Shown here piece after piece: positions 26,240-35,039 of a stretch of DNA of 36,195 nucleotides. The DNA is taken from the NCBI GenBank assembly GCA_022360315.1, contig JAKSDA010000285.1, positions 1 to 36,195 on the forward strand, read 5' to 3'. The DNA is from Pseudomonadota bacterium (GTDB lineage: Bacteria > Myxococcota_A > Polyangia > Haliangiales > Haliangiaceae). The notes beneath the pieces were generated by a model that was not told the origin of the DNA, did no database searches, and saw only the letters and a program-made list of their open reading frames with translations. The first letter of the stretch is position 1. Each line of letters opens with the position of its first letter. Made by a program: the position numbers and the translations under genes.

Positions 26240-27874
26240 ATGCGTCTACTTGTTATGGTCTGTGGTTGTCTGGTTGCTCTCTCGTCCGGCTTGCTATCCG
26301 GCCTCGGCTGCGGCGGAACGGGGGGCAATAGCGGCAATGGCAACAACGGTCCGGTCCAGCTTCCCGCCCCATCCTGTCAAGCCAGTCCGTCGGGTGGATC
26401 GCATGCCGTTGCCGAGCCGCAATTGCTCGCGTCTCTCGGCGATCGCTATCACGAGGCGTGGCTGGGATCGCCGGCGGTGGCTGATCTCGACGGTGACGGA
26501 ACGGCCGAGATCCTGGCGGCTCGCGAGGGCTTGCTGCTCGGCTGGCACGCCGACGGACAATCGGTGTTTCGGGCTCAGGTTTCCGGCCGCATCTGGTCGT
26601 CGCCGGTGGTCGCCGATCTCGACACCAGTCGGGCCGGTCTCGAAGTCGCTGTGGCAGCCCGTGGCAGGATCTACGCGTGGGATGCTGCGGGCACCGATCT
26701 GCCCGGCTTTCCCTACCAGTGGCGCGATGAAATGCGCGCCCTTGCCGCCGGCGATATCGATGGCGACGGCGCCCTCGAACTGGTCGCGGTCACAACCAGT
26801 CGGCTCGAACAGAACGATCGCCGCGACATCCTCATTGCTGTCGAGATGAATGGCGCGACCGTGTCTGGCTTTCCACCCAATACCACCGGAGCCTCGGGCT
26901 GCGACAAGAGCTGCTATGTCACCGGTGGCTACGACCAAAACCTCGCTGTTGGCGATGTGAATGGCGACGATGTCGTCGACATTCTGGCTCCAACAGATAG
27001 TGCGTATATCAGCTTGCACGAGGGCAACGGGCGTGCGTTCGACGCTGCGGAGATTTTTCAGAATCGAACCAAGTTCCTGGGAATTCGAATGCTTCACGAC
27101 TACGCCGAGGCCCAGCAGGGGTTTGCACCGGTCAAGGAATCGGCCAATCAGGCCCATTTTACCAACTCGGCTCCGGCGATTGCCGACATTGACGGGGATG
27201 GCGTGGCCGAACTGGTCGTTGTGGGCTCGGTGCAGAATGCGGCGCAGAGCGACCGCGAGCGGGGAGTGGCGCTATGGGTGTTGAACAGCGACGGCACCCG
27301 TCCCGCGGACTGGATCACGCCATTTCACGCCTCTGATTTTTTGGCCGGTCTGTGGGATTATGACGGCACAAATGTCGTTGCGGCGACCAATCAAGTGGCG
27401 GTCGCGGATCTCGATCCGGCGCGATCCGGCTTCGAGATGGTATTTGCCGGGTTTGACGGCCGCATTCACGCCGTTGACAGCAGGGCGCAGGAGCTGTGGT
27501 CGTACACCTACACAACTGATGATCGGGTGCTGACGGGTGGCGTGGCGATCGCCGATCTCTCTGGCGACGGTGTCCCGGAGATCGCGTTCAACACGTACTC
27601 GCCGGACGCGGGCAAGGGTGAACTGGTCATTCTCGATGCTGGAGGGTCCAGGCGCCACGCGATGACCCTGCCACGACGCGGTGCCATGTCGGTGCCAACG
27701 ATCGCCGATGCCAACGGCGACGGCCAGCTCGACATTGCGGTGAATTTAAAAGATGGCAGAGATGGCGAGCCCCAAGTACTCATTTTCACGGTTGCAAACT
27801 CGGCCGACAATTGCCTTCTCTGGCCCACGGCCCGTGCCAACCTGCGCCGTGATGGTTACGTACCACCGGGCTAG
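26240..27874 (+). CDS. FG-GAP/VCBS-repeat lipoprotein
   Basis: 544 residues from ATG 26240. MRLLVMVCGCLVALSSGLLSGLGC is a lipoprotein signal with lipobox SGLGC (acceptor Cys near residue 24); the frame opens earlier at 26132, but the signal peptide fixes the start. The spacer GGTGGNSGNGNNG follows. Six or more calcium-loop repeats of the FG-GAP/VCBS type are seen: DLDGDGTAEI, DIDGDGALEL, DVNGDDVVDI, DIDGDGVAEL, DLSGDGVPEI and DANGDGQLDI. They would form a beta-propeller. Likely an outer-membrane or surface propeller protein for binding or adhesion; no catalytic site. The stop codon TAG lies inside the inverted end of the element at 27871-28033. Confidence 0.88.
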   Translation: MRLLVMVCGCLVALSSGLLSGLGCGGTGGNSGNGNNGPVQLPAPSCQASPSGGSHAVAEPQLLASLGDRYHEAWLGSPAVADLDGDGTAEILAAREGLLLGWHADGQSVFRAQVSGRIWSSPVVADLDTSRAGLEVAVAARGRIYAWDAAGTDLPGFPYQWRDEMRALAAGDIDGDGALELVAVTTSRLEQNDRRDILIAVEMNGATVSGFPPNTTGASGCDKSCYVTGGYDQNLAVGDVNGDDVVDILAPTDSAYISLHEGNGRAFDAAEIFQNRTKFLGIRMLHDYAEAQQGFAPVKESANQAHFTNSAPAIADIDGDGVAELVVVGSVQNAAQSDRERGVALWVLNSDGTRPADWITPFHASDFLAGLWDYDGTNVVAATNQVAVADLDPARSGFEMVFAGFDGRIHAVDSRAQELWSYTYTTDDRVLTGGVAIADLSGDGVPEIAFNTYSPDAGKGELVILDAGGSRRHAMTLPRRGAMSVPTIADANGDGQLDIAVNLKDGRDGEPQVLIFTVANSADNCLLWPTARANLRRDGYVPPG

Positions 27875-27879
27875 CAGCA

Positions 27880-27904
27880 TTCGGGAAAAAACGTTTTTCC
27901 CGAA
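27880..27904 (+). terminator. candidate terminator hairpin after FG-GAP lipoprotein
   Basis: A perfect 11-bp stem TTCGGGAAAAA / TTTTTCCCGAA with loop ACG begins 6 bp after the stop codon. The arms carry A and T runs rather than a free T tail, so termination is plausible but not certain. Confidence 0.5.
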
Positions 27905-27998
27905 TCTGCGCGCGCCCCGGCCGAGAGCGGCGATCGGCCGATTTCGGGCACATGGGGCGCCCGGCGGGAGTCCGCCGGAGGGCTTTGCCCAATAATGG

Positions 27999-28032
27999 TA
28001 GCAGAGTTCGGGATTTTTCCCGAACTCTGCTA
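27999..28032 (+). terminator. 15-bp perfect hairpin, candidate terminator
   Basis: TAGCAGAGTTCGGGA pairs exactly with TCCCGAACTCTGCTA across a TTTT loop. Placed between the FG-GAP gene and the pentapeptide-repeat gene, it could insulate the two transcription units. Confidence 0.45.
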
Positions 28033-28098
28033 GATAGAAGTATTATTAACTACTTGAAAGTTGTAATCTGATAGCAGGGCAGAGCGGCGATGCGAACG

Positions 28099-28262
28099 GT
28101 GGCGTCTTGGCGGGACGTCCGGCCGATCGAATAACCACCCGGTCGCTGTGCTCGTTATGAACTCCGGCCCGGCCTTACTCGGGGCCGAGCAAATCGCCGG
28201 CCGCCCGGCTGCTCCGCTCTGTGAGAAGTCCGCGTCGCATTGCCTGGCGGGGCGTCCGTCGG
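28099..28262 (+). repeat. dispersed repeat family, copy B and partial copies
   Basis: The main copy, 28190-28262, runs from AAATCGCCGGCCGCCCGGCT through CTCCGCTCTGTGAGAAGTCC to GCATTGCCTGGCGGGGCGTC, matching copies A and C block by block. Two fragments precede it: CTTGGCGGGACGTCCGGCCG at 28105-28124 (right-end block) and GCTCGTTATGAACTCCGGCC at 28150-28169 (middle block). The region is upstream of the pentapeptide-repeat gene, between 28034 and 28434, which otherwise contains no gene. Confidence 0.7.
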
Positions 28263-28434
28263 GCGGGTTCGACCTGCCGGATCTGGTCACTATGGATCGG
28301 GTGGCTTCACCAGTGCGTCCGGGCGAGACGCTGGTGAGAGAATTGCGTTATATTATCGACGTTCACGCTCTCTTCGACGATCAGCCTTTTCGGCGCAACC
28401 CCCCTGCCGCGATTCGTACCGAGATGCGAGTTCT

Positions 28435-29256
28435 ATGAATAAGAGATCGGATAAAATAGTGACAGAGCCCGCCGATGCCGCAGAGACGAAAAGCGAGACG
28501 GCCGATGCAGTGGTGGGTATGTCTTCCGCAGAAATTGCCAACGCAGTCGCCTCGGCAGTCGCCATGGATGGCGATCGACTCCGGGAATTCTTGGGCGAGT
28601 TGGCGACAGAGGGCGCTGCACAAGTGGTCCTACAGCTGGCTGCCAAAGGCCGGCGAGATTTTTGCGGGGTCGATCTGGCGGGTGCTCAACTCAGCGGTGC
28701 TCAGCTCAAGGATGTCGACTTGTCGGGGGCCAATCTGGAGGGGGCAAACTTCGAAGAGGCCAACCTGGCCAGTGCCAATCTGCAAAACACCTGTCTTGCC
28801 GGGGCCAGCCTGGTCCGGGCAAAGCTATCGTTTGCCAATCTATCCGGGGCCAGACTGGCCAATGCGCAGCTCGCCTATGCAGTTATGTGGCGGGTCGATC
28901 TGTCGGGTGCCGATCTGTCGGGCGCCAACATGATCCGCTCGAGTTTGGCCCGGGCAAATCTGTCGGGTGCCAAGCTCAGCGGAGCCAGTCTCAAAGTCAC
29001 CACGTTGACCGATGCCGATCTCAGCGGTGCCGATCTCAGCCAGTGTCGATTCCTCGGCGCCGATCTGCGCGGTGCCAATCTGGAGGGCGCCAATCTGCGA
29101 GAAGCCAATCTTCGCAGTGTGCGGCTCAAAGGGGCCAATTTGAAGGACGTCAACCTGGAAGGGGCCAATTTGCGCGGTGCTCTGCTCAGAAGTATGCGAC
29201 TCGAAGAGACCCTCGGATACGACGACACCGAGCGAGGCGGCGGTACCACTCATTAG
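28435..29256 (+). CDS. pentapeptide-repeat protein
   Basis: 273 residues from ATG 28435, with a GAG-rich site 5-12 bases upstream; an earlier in-frame opening at 28240 lies inside repeat DNA and is rejected. Residues 1-75 are a charged, partly helical leader (SSAEIANAVASAVAMDGDRLREFLGELATEGAAQVVLQLAAKG). From about 80 to 258 there are roughly 35 pentapeptide units of the A(D/N)LSG type (LSGANLEGANFEEANLASANL), expected to form a right-handed quadrilateral beta-helix. Such proteins can mimic DNA, act as scaffolds or be cargo. It starts a plus-strand cassette 65 bp before the AAA+ ATPase gene. Confidence 0.9.
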   Translation: MNKRSDKIVTEPADAAETKSETADAVVGMSSAEIANAVASAVAMDGDRLREFLGELATEGAAQVVLQLAAKGRRDFCGVDLAGAQLSGAQLKDVDLSGANLEGANFEEANLASANLQNTCLAGASLVRAKLSFANLSGARLANAQLAYAVMWRVDLSGADLSGANMIRSSLARANLSGAKLSGASLKVTTLTDADLSGADLSQCRFLGADLRGANLEGANLREANLRSVRLKGANLKDVNLEGANLRGALLRSMRLEETLGYDDTERGGGTTH

Positions 29257-29321
29257 GCAGAAACGCCTGAGCGTGGCCCAGACAAGGTATTTCTGTAGGT
29301 TGGCTCGGTCAGTCTAGCGAA

Positions 29322-31514
29322 ATGGACACGCCCGACATCTGGTATGCAGATCTTCCGCTGTGGCATCGCGTGCGGCACCTCTTGCGGCGCTACCTTTTGC
29401 TCTTGCGTCCGTGGGAGGTACCGGATATGGCCCAGCCAGCGCGCGGCGGCGTGGCCTACGGACTGGCCGAACGGCTGCTCGGCCGGGGCTGGAACGATCA
29501 GATGCGCAACGCGCTCGCCGACATCGAGTACGAACTCGACCGGCTGCGAGACGTCGATCCCGACACCATCAGCCCGCGCGCCGCTCGCATATGGCGGCAA
29601 TGGCAAGATCTGTCACGAGCCTGTGGGCTCGACCCGTGGGAAGAGGACGCCCTGGCCATCCTGGCCTGTGGCGAACTCGTTCCCGAGGTCCAGAAGTGGT
29701 ACCAGATCAGTCTGGCCGAGCCGCGTGAAAGCCTGCCCTATCATTTTTTGAAGGGATTGATCGATCCCCGGGGCGAGCGCGCCGTCGAGGTCGAGCACGC
29801 GCTCAGCCCGGCCGGAACGCTGGCTCGATTGCAGTTGATCGACCGGGTCGGCGGGCCGGTTGCCGAGGCGGGCGGTTATCGCGCAGCGCCGGCTGTGCTG
29901 GCGTTTTTGCGCGATCTGCCCCGACTGATCGAGGACCGGGTCGGCCCGGCCCTGGCCCTCGATCCGCCGCTTTTGCCGGCAGCTCTATCGGGACGCCTCG
30001 CGCCGTGGCTGCCCGAGCTTTTTTCGATCGGCTGGGACAACGCGACCACGGTGGCCGAGCGGGTCGGCCTGGCCGGGCGCGCAGCCAAGCCTCTGGTGGT
30101 TTTTGCGCCGCGCGGCTGGGGCGCGCTCACTGTGGCCCGGCACCTGGCCAAAAAACCAGCGGATGCATCAGGCCAAAAACAGGGCCAGCAAGGCCCAGTG
30201 TTGCATCTCGATTTCGACAAATTGTCCGACCAGGTGGCTGCCGAGCTGGCCATGGCAGTGGCCCGGCGCGAGGCGCGCCTGTCCGGTGCTGTCCTCTATG
30301 TCGACGGGGTCGACGCCTTACCTCAGGGCAGCGCCGAGGCCATCGAGCGAGTCAACCGGTTGCTCGCACCGCTCGACGGCGAGCCCTATCCGCGGGTCAT
30401 CCGGCTCGGCTTGAGCGTATCGCGAGTCCTGGCCAGTCATCTGATCGAGGGGGGCGGCGGCATTCCGATCACCTTGCCCTCGCTCAGCCCCGACGCCCGT
30501 CGCGACCTGTGGCAGCGCGCCTTGCAGCACTATGGCATCGACCCGGGCGAGGGCCTGGTCTTTTTGGTCCGGGCCTACAACCTGGGCATCGAGCAGATCG
30601 ACCGGGCAGCTCGTCTGGCCCTCGGCCTGGCCCGGCGCCGATCGCTCGACGCGCCCCGGGTTACTCCGGCCGATCTCCAGACCGCCTGCCGGCAGCAATC
30701 GGACCACGCGCTGCGCCAGATCGCGACCGCTGTGACCGTGACTGCGACCTGGGACGACGTGGTGCTCGACGAGGACACGCTCGACGCCATCCGCGAGATC
30801 GTACTCTTTGGCAAGCATCAGCGCAAAGTGCTCGACGACTGGGGCTATGGCAGGAGCATGAGTTACGGCCGCGCACTCACCGCCCTGTTTTCCGGCCCGT
30901 CGGGCACGGGCAAGACTCTGGTCGCCGGGCTCATCGCGCAGGAACTGGGCTGCGAGCTGTACCGGGCCGATCTCTCGCAGCTGGTGTCCAAATACATCGG
31001 CGAGACCGAAGAACGCCTGTCCCATCTATTCGACGAGGCCGACGCGACCGGAGCGGCGCTGTTTTTCGACGAGGCCGACAGTCTCTTTGGCAAGCGCACC
31101 GAGGTCAAATCGTCGACCGATCGGTACGCCAATCTCGAAGTCAACTACCTGCTCCAGCGCATCGAGCATTTTCGGGGTGTGGTCATCCTGGCGAGCAATT
31201 TTCCCAAATCGATCGACGATGCCTTTCAGCGCAGAATTCGCTTCAAAGTCGAGTTTCACAGACCTGATGAAGAGCAGCGCCTGGCTCTGTGGCGGGTCAT
31301 GATTCCGCCCGATGCCCCGGCCGAAGACAACCTGGAACTGGCCCGGCTGGCCGACCGTTTCGAGCTCACCGGCGGCGAGATCCGCAACGCGGTCGTCCGC
31401 GCTGCCATGTATGCCGCCGAGCACGACAGGCCGCTTTCGTTTCAGGATCTTCAGAGGTCGGTGGAGCAGGAGTATCGCAATACCGGACGGCTGGTCCCGC
31501 GCACCGGGTACTGA
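29322..31514 (+). CDS. two-module AAA+ ATPase, contractile-injection-system-associated type
   Basis: 730 residues from ATG 29322. An N-terminal helical region (1-200) precedes a degenerate AAA module (about 225-400): its P-loop position reads FAPRGWGALTVA, lacking the Lys, while YVDGVDALPQG sits at the Walker B position. The second module is complete: Walker A GPSGTGKT (525-532), Walker B ALFFDEADS (Asp583/Glu584) and the arginine-finger region FPKSIDDAFQRRIRFKVEF. This tandem arrangement, with the second site active, resembles the AAA+ ATPases that accompany extracellular contractile injection systems (Afp15/Pvc15 type) and related loci. No sheath or tube genes are in the window. Likely a remodeller of a partner complex in the cytoplasm; the neighbours at 28435 and 31653 are candidate partners. 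Confidence 0.87.
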   Translation: MDTPDIWYADLPLWHRVRHLLRRYLLLLRPWEVPDMAQPARGGVAYGLAERLLGRGWNDQMRNALADIEYELDRLRDVDPDTISPRAARIWRQWQDLSRACGLDPWEEDALAILACGELVPEVQKWYQISLAEPRESLPYHFLKGLIDPRGERAVEVEHALSPAGTLARLQLIDRVGGPVAEAGGYRAAPAVLAFLRDLPRLIEDRVGPALALDPPLLPAALSGRLAPWLPELFSIGWDNATTVAERVGLAGRAAKPLVVFAPRGWGALTVARHLAKKPADASGQKQGQQGPVLHLDFDKLSDQVAAELAMAVARREARLSGAVLYVDGVDALPQGSAEAIERVNRLLAPLDGEPYPRVIRLGLSVSRVLASHLIEGGGGIPITLPSLSPDARRDLWQRALQHYGIDPGEGLVFLVRAYNLGIEQIDRAARLALGLARRRSLDAPRVTPADLQTACRQQSDHALRQIATAVTVTATWDDVVLDEDTLDAIREIVLFGKHQRKVLDDWGYGRSMSYGRALTALFSGPSGTGKTLVAGLIAQELGCELYRADLSQLVSKYIGETEERLSHLFDEADATGAALFFDEADSLFGKRTEVKSSTDRYANLEVNYLLQRIEHFRGVVILASNFPKSIDDAFQRRIRFKVEFHRPDEEQRLALWRVMIPPDAPAEDNLELARLADRFELTGGEIRNAVVRAAMYAAEHDRPLSFQDLQRSVEQEYRNTGRLVPRTGY

Positions 31515-31652
31515 CCCGGGGCTGCGCCAGCTCACCTCGCGACACGGCCCCGTGATCTGTGGCTCATGAACCGGACCTGAATCACAGGGCAGCGATCAGA
31601 GGAAGGCCTTTTTGGCGCCGGTCGTACTATGATCAGTGCCAGGACGTATGAG

Positions 31653-34511
31653 ATGAGCGAGCCCATTGGAAAGCGCAACCACCTGGACGATCCCCAGGTG
31701 ATCAATCAAGACCGAGTTCGAGAAAAAGCCCGCAGCATCATCGTGGGCCAGATCAACGCCATGCCCGCGACCGACCGATTGACCGGGCGCGGCGCAGAAC
31801 TTGCCGAGATGCTGGCCGGCGTCGACGCCATGGGGCGCGGCCTGGTCATTCGCGAGCATTATGTGTGCACCAGCCTGGCCGACGCGCGGGCTCTTTTGCG
31901 CGAGGCCGGGACCATCCTGGCCGTGTTTGGCTCGCTCGAGCAGGCCGCGTTCGACACCAGGGTCGAGCTGCTGGGCAGCGACGACGATGCGGCCCGGTAC
32001 AACCAGCAGCTCACCCTGTTCTTGAACAGTCCGGTGTCCCGCCGGCTCGGCCGGGAGGACCGAGCCGCGATCGAGGGCATGTTTGTCGACCGTGGCTTCG
32101 TCAAGGGAACCCGCCAGGCCGTGCCGCAGTATGGCGACGTGGCAGCGGTCATGGCCGAGGCGCCGATCGACGCCGGGGGCGAGACTCAGCGCCTGGGCGA
32201 GGTGGGCGACCGCGACTACGATCGCTTCGCCCACCTGCACCAGCAGCTGCTCGATGTGCGCGGCGGTCACCATGCGTCGCTCGGCCAGCAACTGAGCATG
32301 CTGCCCCGCGACACGGTCAAGACCACGGTGGCGCGGACTCTGCTCACTGCGGCCGAATCGGCCAGTAGCGCTGCAGTGAACTATCTCGGCCAGGTCATGT
32401 CGTACGACAATCTGGACGCGTTTGCGGCCATGAACGGTTCTCACGATGATGGCGCGACCGACTCTGGCGGGGCCGACGGGCAGGCCGACAAGAGTGCTGG
32501 AGGTGACTATGACGCCGATGTATTCCAGGCCATGAGAGGCTTTGGCCTGCTCTCGGCCCAGCTGTGGCAGGCGCTCAGCGCCGGTCATATCACTCTTTCG
32601 GCAGCGCAAGAGCTGGGCGGCTCGACCGATGTTTCCAGCGCGGGAAACGGGTCGCTCGGGCAGATTGTGGCCCGGTCCGACATCGGCGGCGGGTCGCCAT
32701 CGCCGGCCCTGGTGACCCCGATGAACTCGCCCAATCAGCTGCTCCTGGCGCCTCTGGCCGGCGGCAGCAATGGCTTTCCCGACTATTTTCGGGTTTTGCA
32801 GGGGGCCGATCCCGGCCGCCAGCTACTCACTGTGAACCTGCCCCAGGCTCGGCCCCAGGCGGCCAATTTTGGCTTTGCGACGCAGAGCGCGCTGGTTGTG
32901 AATCACATGCTCGCGGTTACCGAGAGCGCTGGCTTCGACGGGTTGTTTGGCCGCCTGCACCGCTTGCACATGCAGCGCGAGGCCGAAAAGCGACAGCAGG
33001 CCGAGGCGCGGCGACGGGCGCAGATGCTGCGCCTGGGCGGCCCCAAACCGCTCGGCCACGGCATCGTGGTTGCCGCGCTGGGCGGCCTGGCCGATGCACC
33101 GGGCGAGGGCGGACGGTTGACCATCGCGCTGGCTGCGCAGGGTACCTATGGCATGGTCACTGCTGGGGTCGAGGGCCAGATCGTGCTCAGCTACGACATG
33201 GGCGACACCGGTGCGACCATGCTCAAGCTCGAGTTCGGTGCCACGGGCAAGCTCGGCATCAAATTTGCTGGGGTGTTCGAGGCCGGGGTCGAGGGGGGGG
33301 TCAAGGTGGCCTACGGCTATCGCTTTCAGGACCACAATCACGCCGCGCGATTCATTCTCGGCTGCCTGGGCCTGGTTGCCGACCAGCTGGCCACATCGGG
33401 GGTCGGCAATGTGCACCAGCTGATCAATGTCGAGGGCGGGGCCAAAGACCCGTTCAAAGAAGGAACTCGCATCGTCGAGCTCGAGGGCAATATCGGCGGC
33501 TATGGCGAGGCCGGCGATAGCAGCCAAAACGGCGTCATGCTCGGACTGTCCACGTCGAGGCGAGGTCGCGAGTTCACCTTGCCCGGCGGCGGCGTCAAAA
33601 CCGGCCTGATCACCCGGACCACGGCCTCGCTGACAGCCGCGGCCTCGGCCGGGGGCGTCAAGGTGGGCGCCAACCTGGCCGTGGCCTGGGAGAGTGTCAA
33701 GAACGACCCCAACCCGGACAACAACGGCGACTATTTTACTATTGCCGGCGGACTCAGCCTGACTCTGTCGGACAGCAATGCGCCCTCTCCGGGTGGTTGG
33801 CGGGAAAATTTGCTCAAGGGCATCACTGATGCCATGGCGTCGATCAAGGCCGGGATTTTGCGACTCCATCCCGCTCTGGCCAAATCGTCGGCCTTTGCCG
33901 GCGCTGCCTGGCAAGATATGGTCGACCGGCTCAAACGCAAAGTTACCGAAAAAGTCGGCGGCAGCCAGGGTGGTGGCATGGCCTTCGAGTTCGGCATCGA
34001 TGCCAATTTTGTCGCTGCTGGCGTGGATGGCGACGGCGATCCGTCCGACTACCGCCTGCAGTATTTGCGCATCATTTTGACCTCGAGTGTTCAGGTGGCG
34101 CAGAAATGGGGCGACGACGCCGTTGTCGAGGTCAGCGTTTCGGCCGGCATGTCCGAGACCGACAAGCTGTACGAGTTTGTCGGCGAAAACACGTTCACCT
34201 ATATCAAGGGCATTTACAAGGCCTCTGGATCGGCGCCCGGCGTGCCGGTGGGCGAGTGGGACGACCTGAGAACATCCCGACTGGACTCCATTTTTGAGGC
34301 CATGGCCAACTGCGTGTGGAAAGACGGTCAGGGCCCGGCCAGTGACCACTCGACCGGCAGCCTGTACATGCCGTTGTTCAAGAAGATGCAGTCCGACGAG
34401 CAGCAGCATGCCGGCCGAGTACGCGAAAAACTGGACCGGCACGCGTCGGATTATCTCGAGTTGCTCGAGCAGTGCATGCAAGCCGAGGCACGCAAGGAGG
34501 GCCGTCGCTGA
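31653..34511 (+). CDS. very large protein of unknown family (952 aa), possible partner or cargo of the AAA+ protein
   Basis: Start taken at ATG 31653 (MSEPIGKRNHLDDPQ) because AGGA lies 8 bases upstream; ATG 31629 would add 8 residues. I do not recognise the family. Residues 1-260 are helical and charged (VREKARSIIVGQINAMP, LTLFLNSPVSRRLGRED). About 270-310 is a Gly/Asp-rich linker. About 430-470 is a strongly charged helix (LHRLHMQREAEKRQQAEARRRAQML) and may be a coiled coil. About 480-740 is Gly- and Val-rich strand sequence (LTIALAAQGTYGMVTAGVEGQIVLSYDMGD, GKLGIKFAGVFEAGVEGGVKVAYGYRF). The last 130 residues are helical. No signal peptide is seen, so a cytosolic or machine-exported protein is favoured. 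Codon use is typical of its neighbours. Confidence 0.85.
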   Translation: MSEPIGKRNHLDDPQVINQDRVREKARSIIVGQINAMPATDRLTGRGAELAEMLAGVDAMGRGLVIREHYVCTSLADARALLREAGTILAVFGSLEQAAFDTRVELLGSDDDAARYNQQLTLFLNSPVSRRLGREDRAAIEGMFVDRGFVKGTRQAVPQYGDVAAVMAEAPIDAGGETQRLGEVGDRDYDRFAHLHQQLLDVRGGHHASLGQQLSMLPRDTVKTTVARTLLTAAESASSAAVNYLGQVMSYDNLDAFAAMNGSHDDGATDSGGADGQADKSAGGDYDADVFQAMRGFGLLSAQLWQALSAGHITLSAAQELGGSTDVSSAGNGSLGQIVARSDIGGGSPSPALVTPMNSPNQLLLAPLAGGSNGFPDYFRVLQGADPGRQLLTVNLPQARPQAANFGFATQSALVVNHMLAVTESAGFDGLFGRLHRLHMQREAEKRQQAEARRRAQMLRLGGPKPLGHGIVVAALGGLADAPGEGGRLTIALAAQGTYGMVTAGVEGQIVLSYDMGDTGATMLKLEFGATGKLGIKFAGVFEAGVEGGVKVAYGYRFQDHNHAARFILGCLGLVADQLATSGVGNVHQLINVEGGAKDPFKEGTRIVELEGNIGGYGEAGDSSQNGVMLGLSTSRRGREFTLPGGGVKTGLITRTTASLTAAASAGGVKVGANLAVAWESVKNDPNPDNNGDYFTIAGGLSLTLSDSNAPSPGGWRENLLKGITDAMASIKAGILRLHPALAKSSAFAGAAWQDMVDRLKRKVTEKVGGSQGGGMAFEFGIDANFVAAGVDGDGDPSDYRLQYLRIILTSSVQVAQKWGDDAVVEVSVSAGMSETDKLYEFVGENTFTYIKGIYKASGSAPGVPVGEWDDLRTSRLDSIFEAMANCVWKDGQGPASDHSTGSLYMPLFKKMQSDEQQHAGRVREKLDRHASDYLELLEQCMQAEARKEGRR

Positions 34512-34524
34512 GTCCAGCCGGGTC

Positions 34525-34546
34525 ATGGACCTGGCATGGACCTGGC
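34525..34546 (+). repeat. 11-bp tandem duplication
   Basis: ATGGACCTGGC occurs twice in direct succession. Being 11 bp, it shifts the frame between the two ATGs, so only the second is in frame with the downstream gene. Confidence 0.9.
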
Positions 34547-35039
34547 GAGCCGGCCAACCGGCCCCGATATGTCGAGAGATGGTGAAGAGTTTTACCGACT
34601 CGAGCCCGATGGCACCGAGATCGACAGCCATGTGTATCCCGACGGCCAGTGGATCTTTTTTGGCCACGCCGGGCCGCATCCGATAAAGCGAGTTCGCCTT
34701 GTTCTGCGGTCAAAAAGCGGCGTGATCGAATCGATCGAACTCGGCTTCTGGTGTCCGGTCGAGCGTATGGCCGATATCCCCGATACTGGTAACTACGATC
34801 TGGATTGTTTTGTGCTCGACCCCGGCCTTTTGTGTGACGTCGAGCTGTCGATGAGCGGGCCAGCGCTCGAGCGCCACGGCAAAGCGCTCCTGGGCATCAA
34901 GGACTGGAATCGACGCGCCACCTATCAAGTCGACGGCCGCTATCCCGCGGTGGATTTGCGCTTCTATCGCCTGGACCGGTTCGCCCAGATCGACCGCGTC
35001 GAGGACCGTGTCGGCGTTGGAACTGGGCCGACCGAATAA
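34536..35039 (+). CDS. small protein of unknown function at the end of the AAA+ cassette
   Basis: 167 residues from ATG 34536, or 156 from ATG 34569 (MSRDGEEFYRLEPDGTEID), which reads more naturally; neither has a good ribosome site. The first ATG lies in an 11-bp tandem duplication ATGGACCTGGC (34525-34546), so it may be spurious. The sequence is strand-rich and acidic/aromatic (YPDGQWIFFGHAGPHPIKRVRLVLRSK, ELGFWCPVERMADIPDTGNYDLDCFVLDPG), without a known motif. It follows the 952-residue protein by about 25-57 bp and shares its direction, suggesting a common transcript. Confidence 0.72.
   Translation: MDLASRPTGPDMSRDGEEFYRLEPDGTEIDSHVYPDGQWIFFGHAGPHPIKRVRLVLRSKSGVIESIELGFWCPVERMADIPDTGNYDLDCFVLDPGLLCDVELSMSGPALERHGKALLGIKDWNRRATYQVDGRYPAVDLRFYRLDRFAQIDRVEDRVGVGTGPTE

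Larger units (their letters stand above)
27871..28033. repeat. 163-bp hairpin-rich element with 20-bp inverted ends (MITE-like or double terminator)
   Basis: The left end CTAGCAGCATTCGGGAAAAA (27871-27890) matches the reverse complement of the right end (28014-28033) at 18 of 20 positions. Three inner hairpins are perfect: 27880-27904 (11-bp stem, 3-nt loop), 27961-27978 (7-bp GC stem, 4-nt loop) and 27999-28032 (15-bp stem, 4-nt T loop). No target duplication is apparent at the edges. The T-rich stems may stop transcription after the FG-GAP gene. Confidence 0.7.

Noticed and set aside
32823..34679. Long minus-strand open frame (618 codons) opposite the 952-residue protein gene
   Set aside because: It is a complementary-strand artefact of high-GC codon bias: low-complexity, Arg/Gly/His-rich, no domain, and fully inside a better plus-strand gene.
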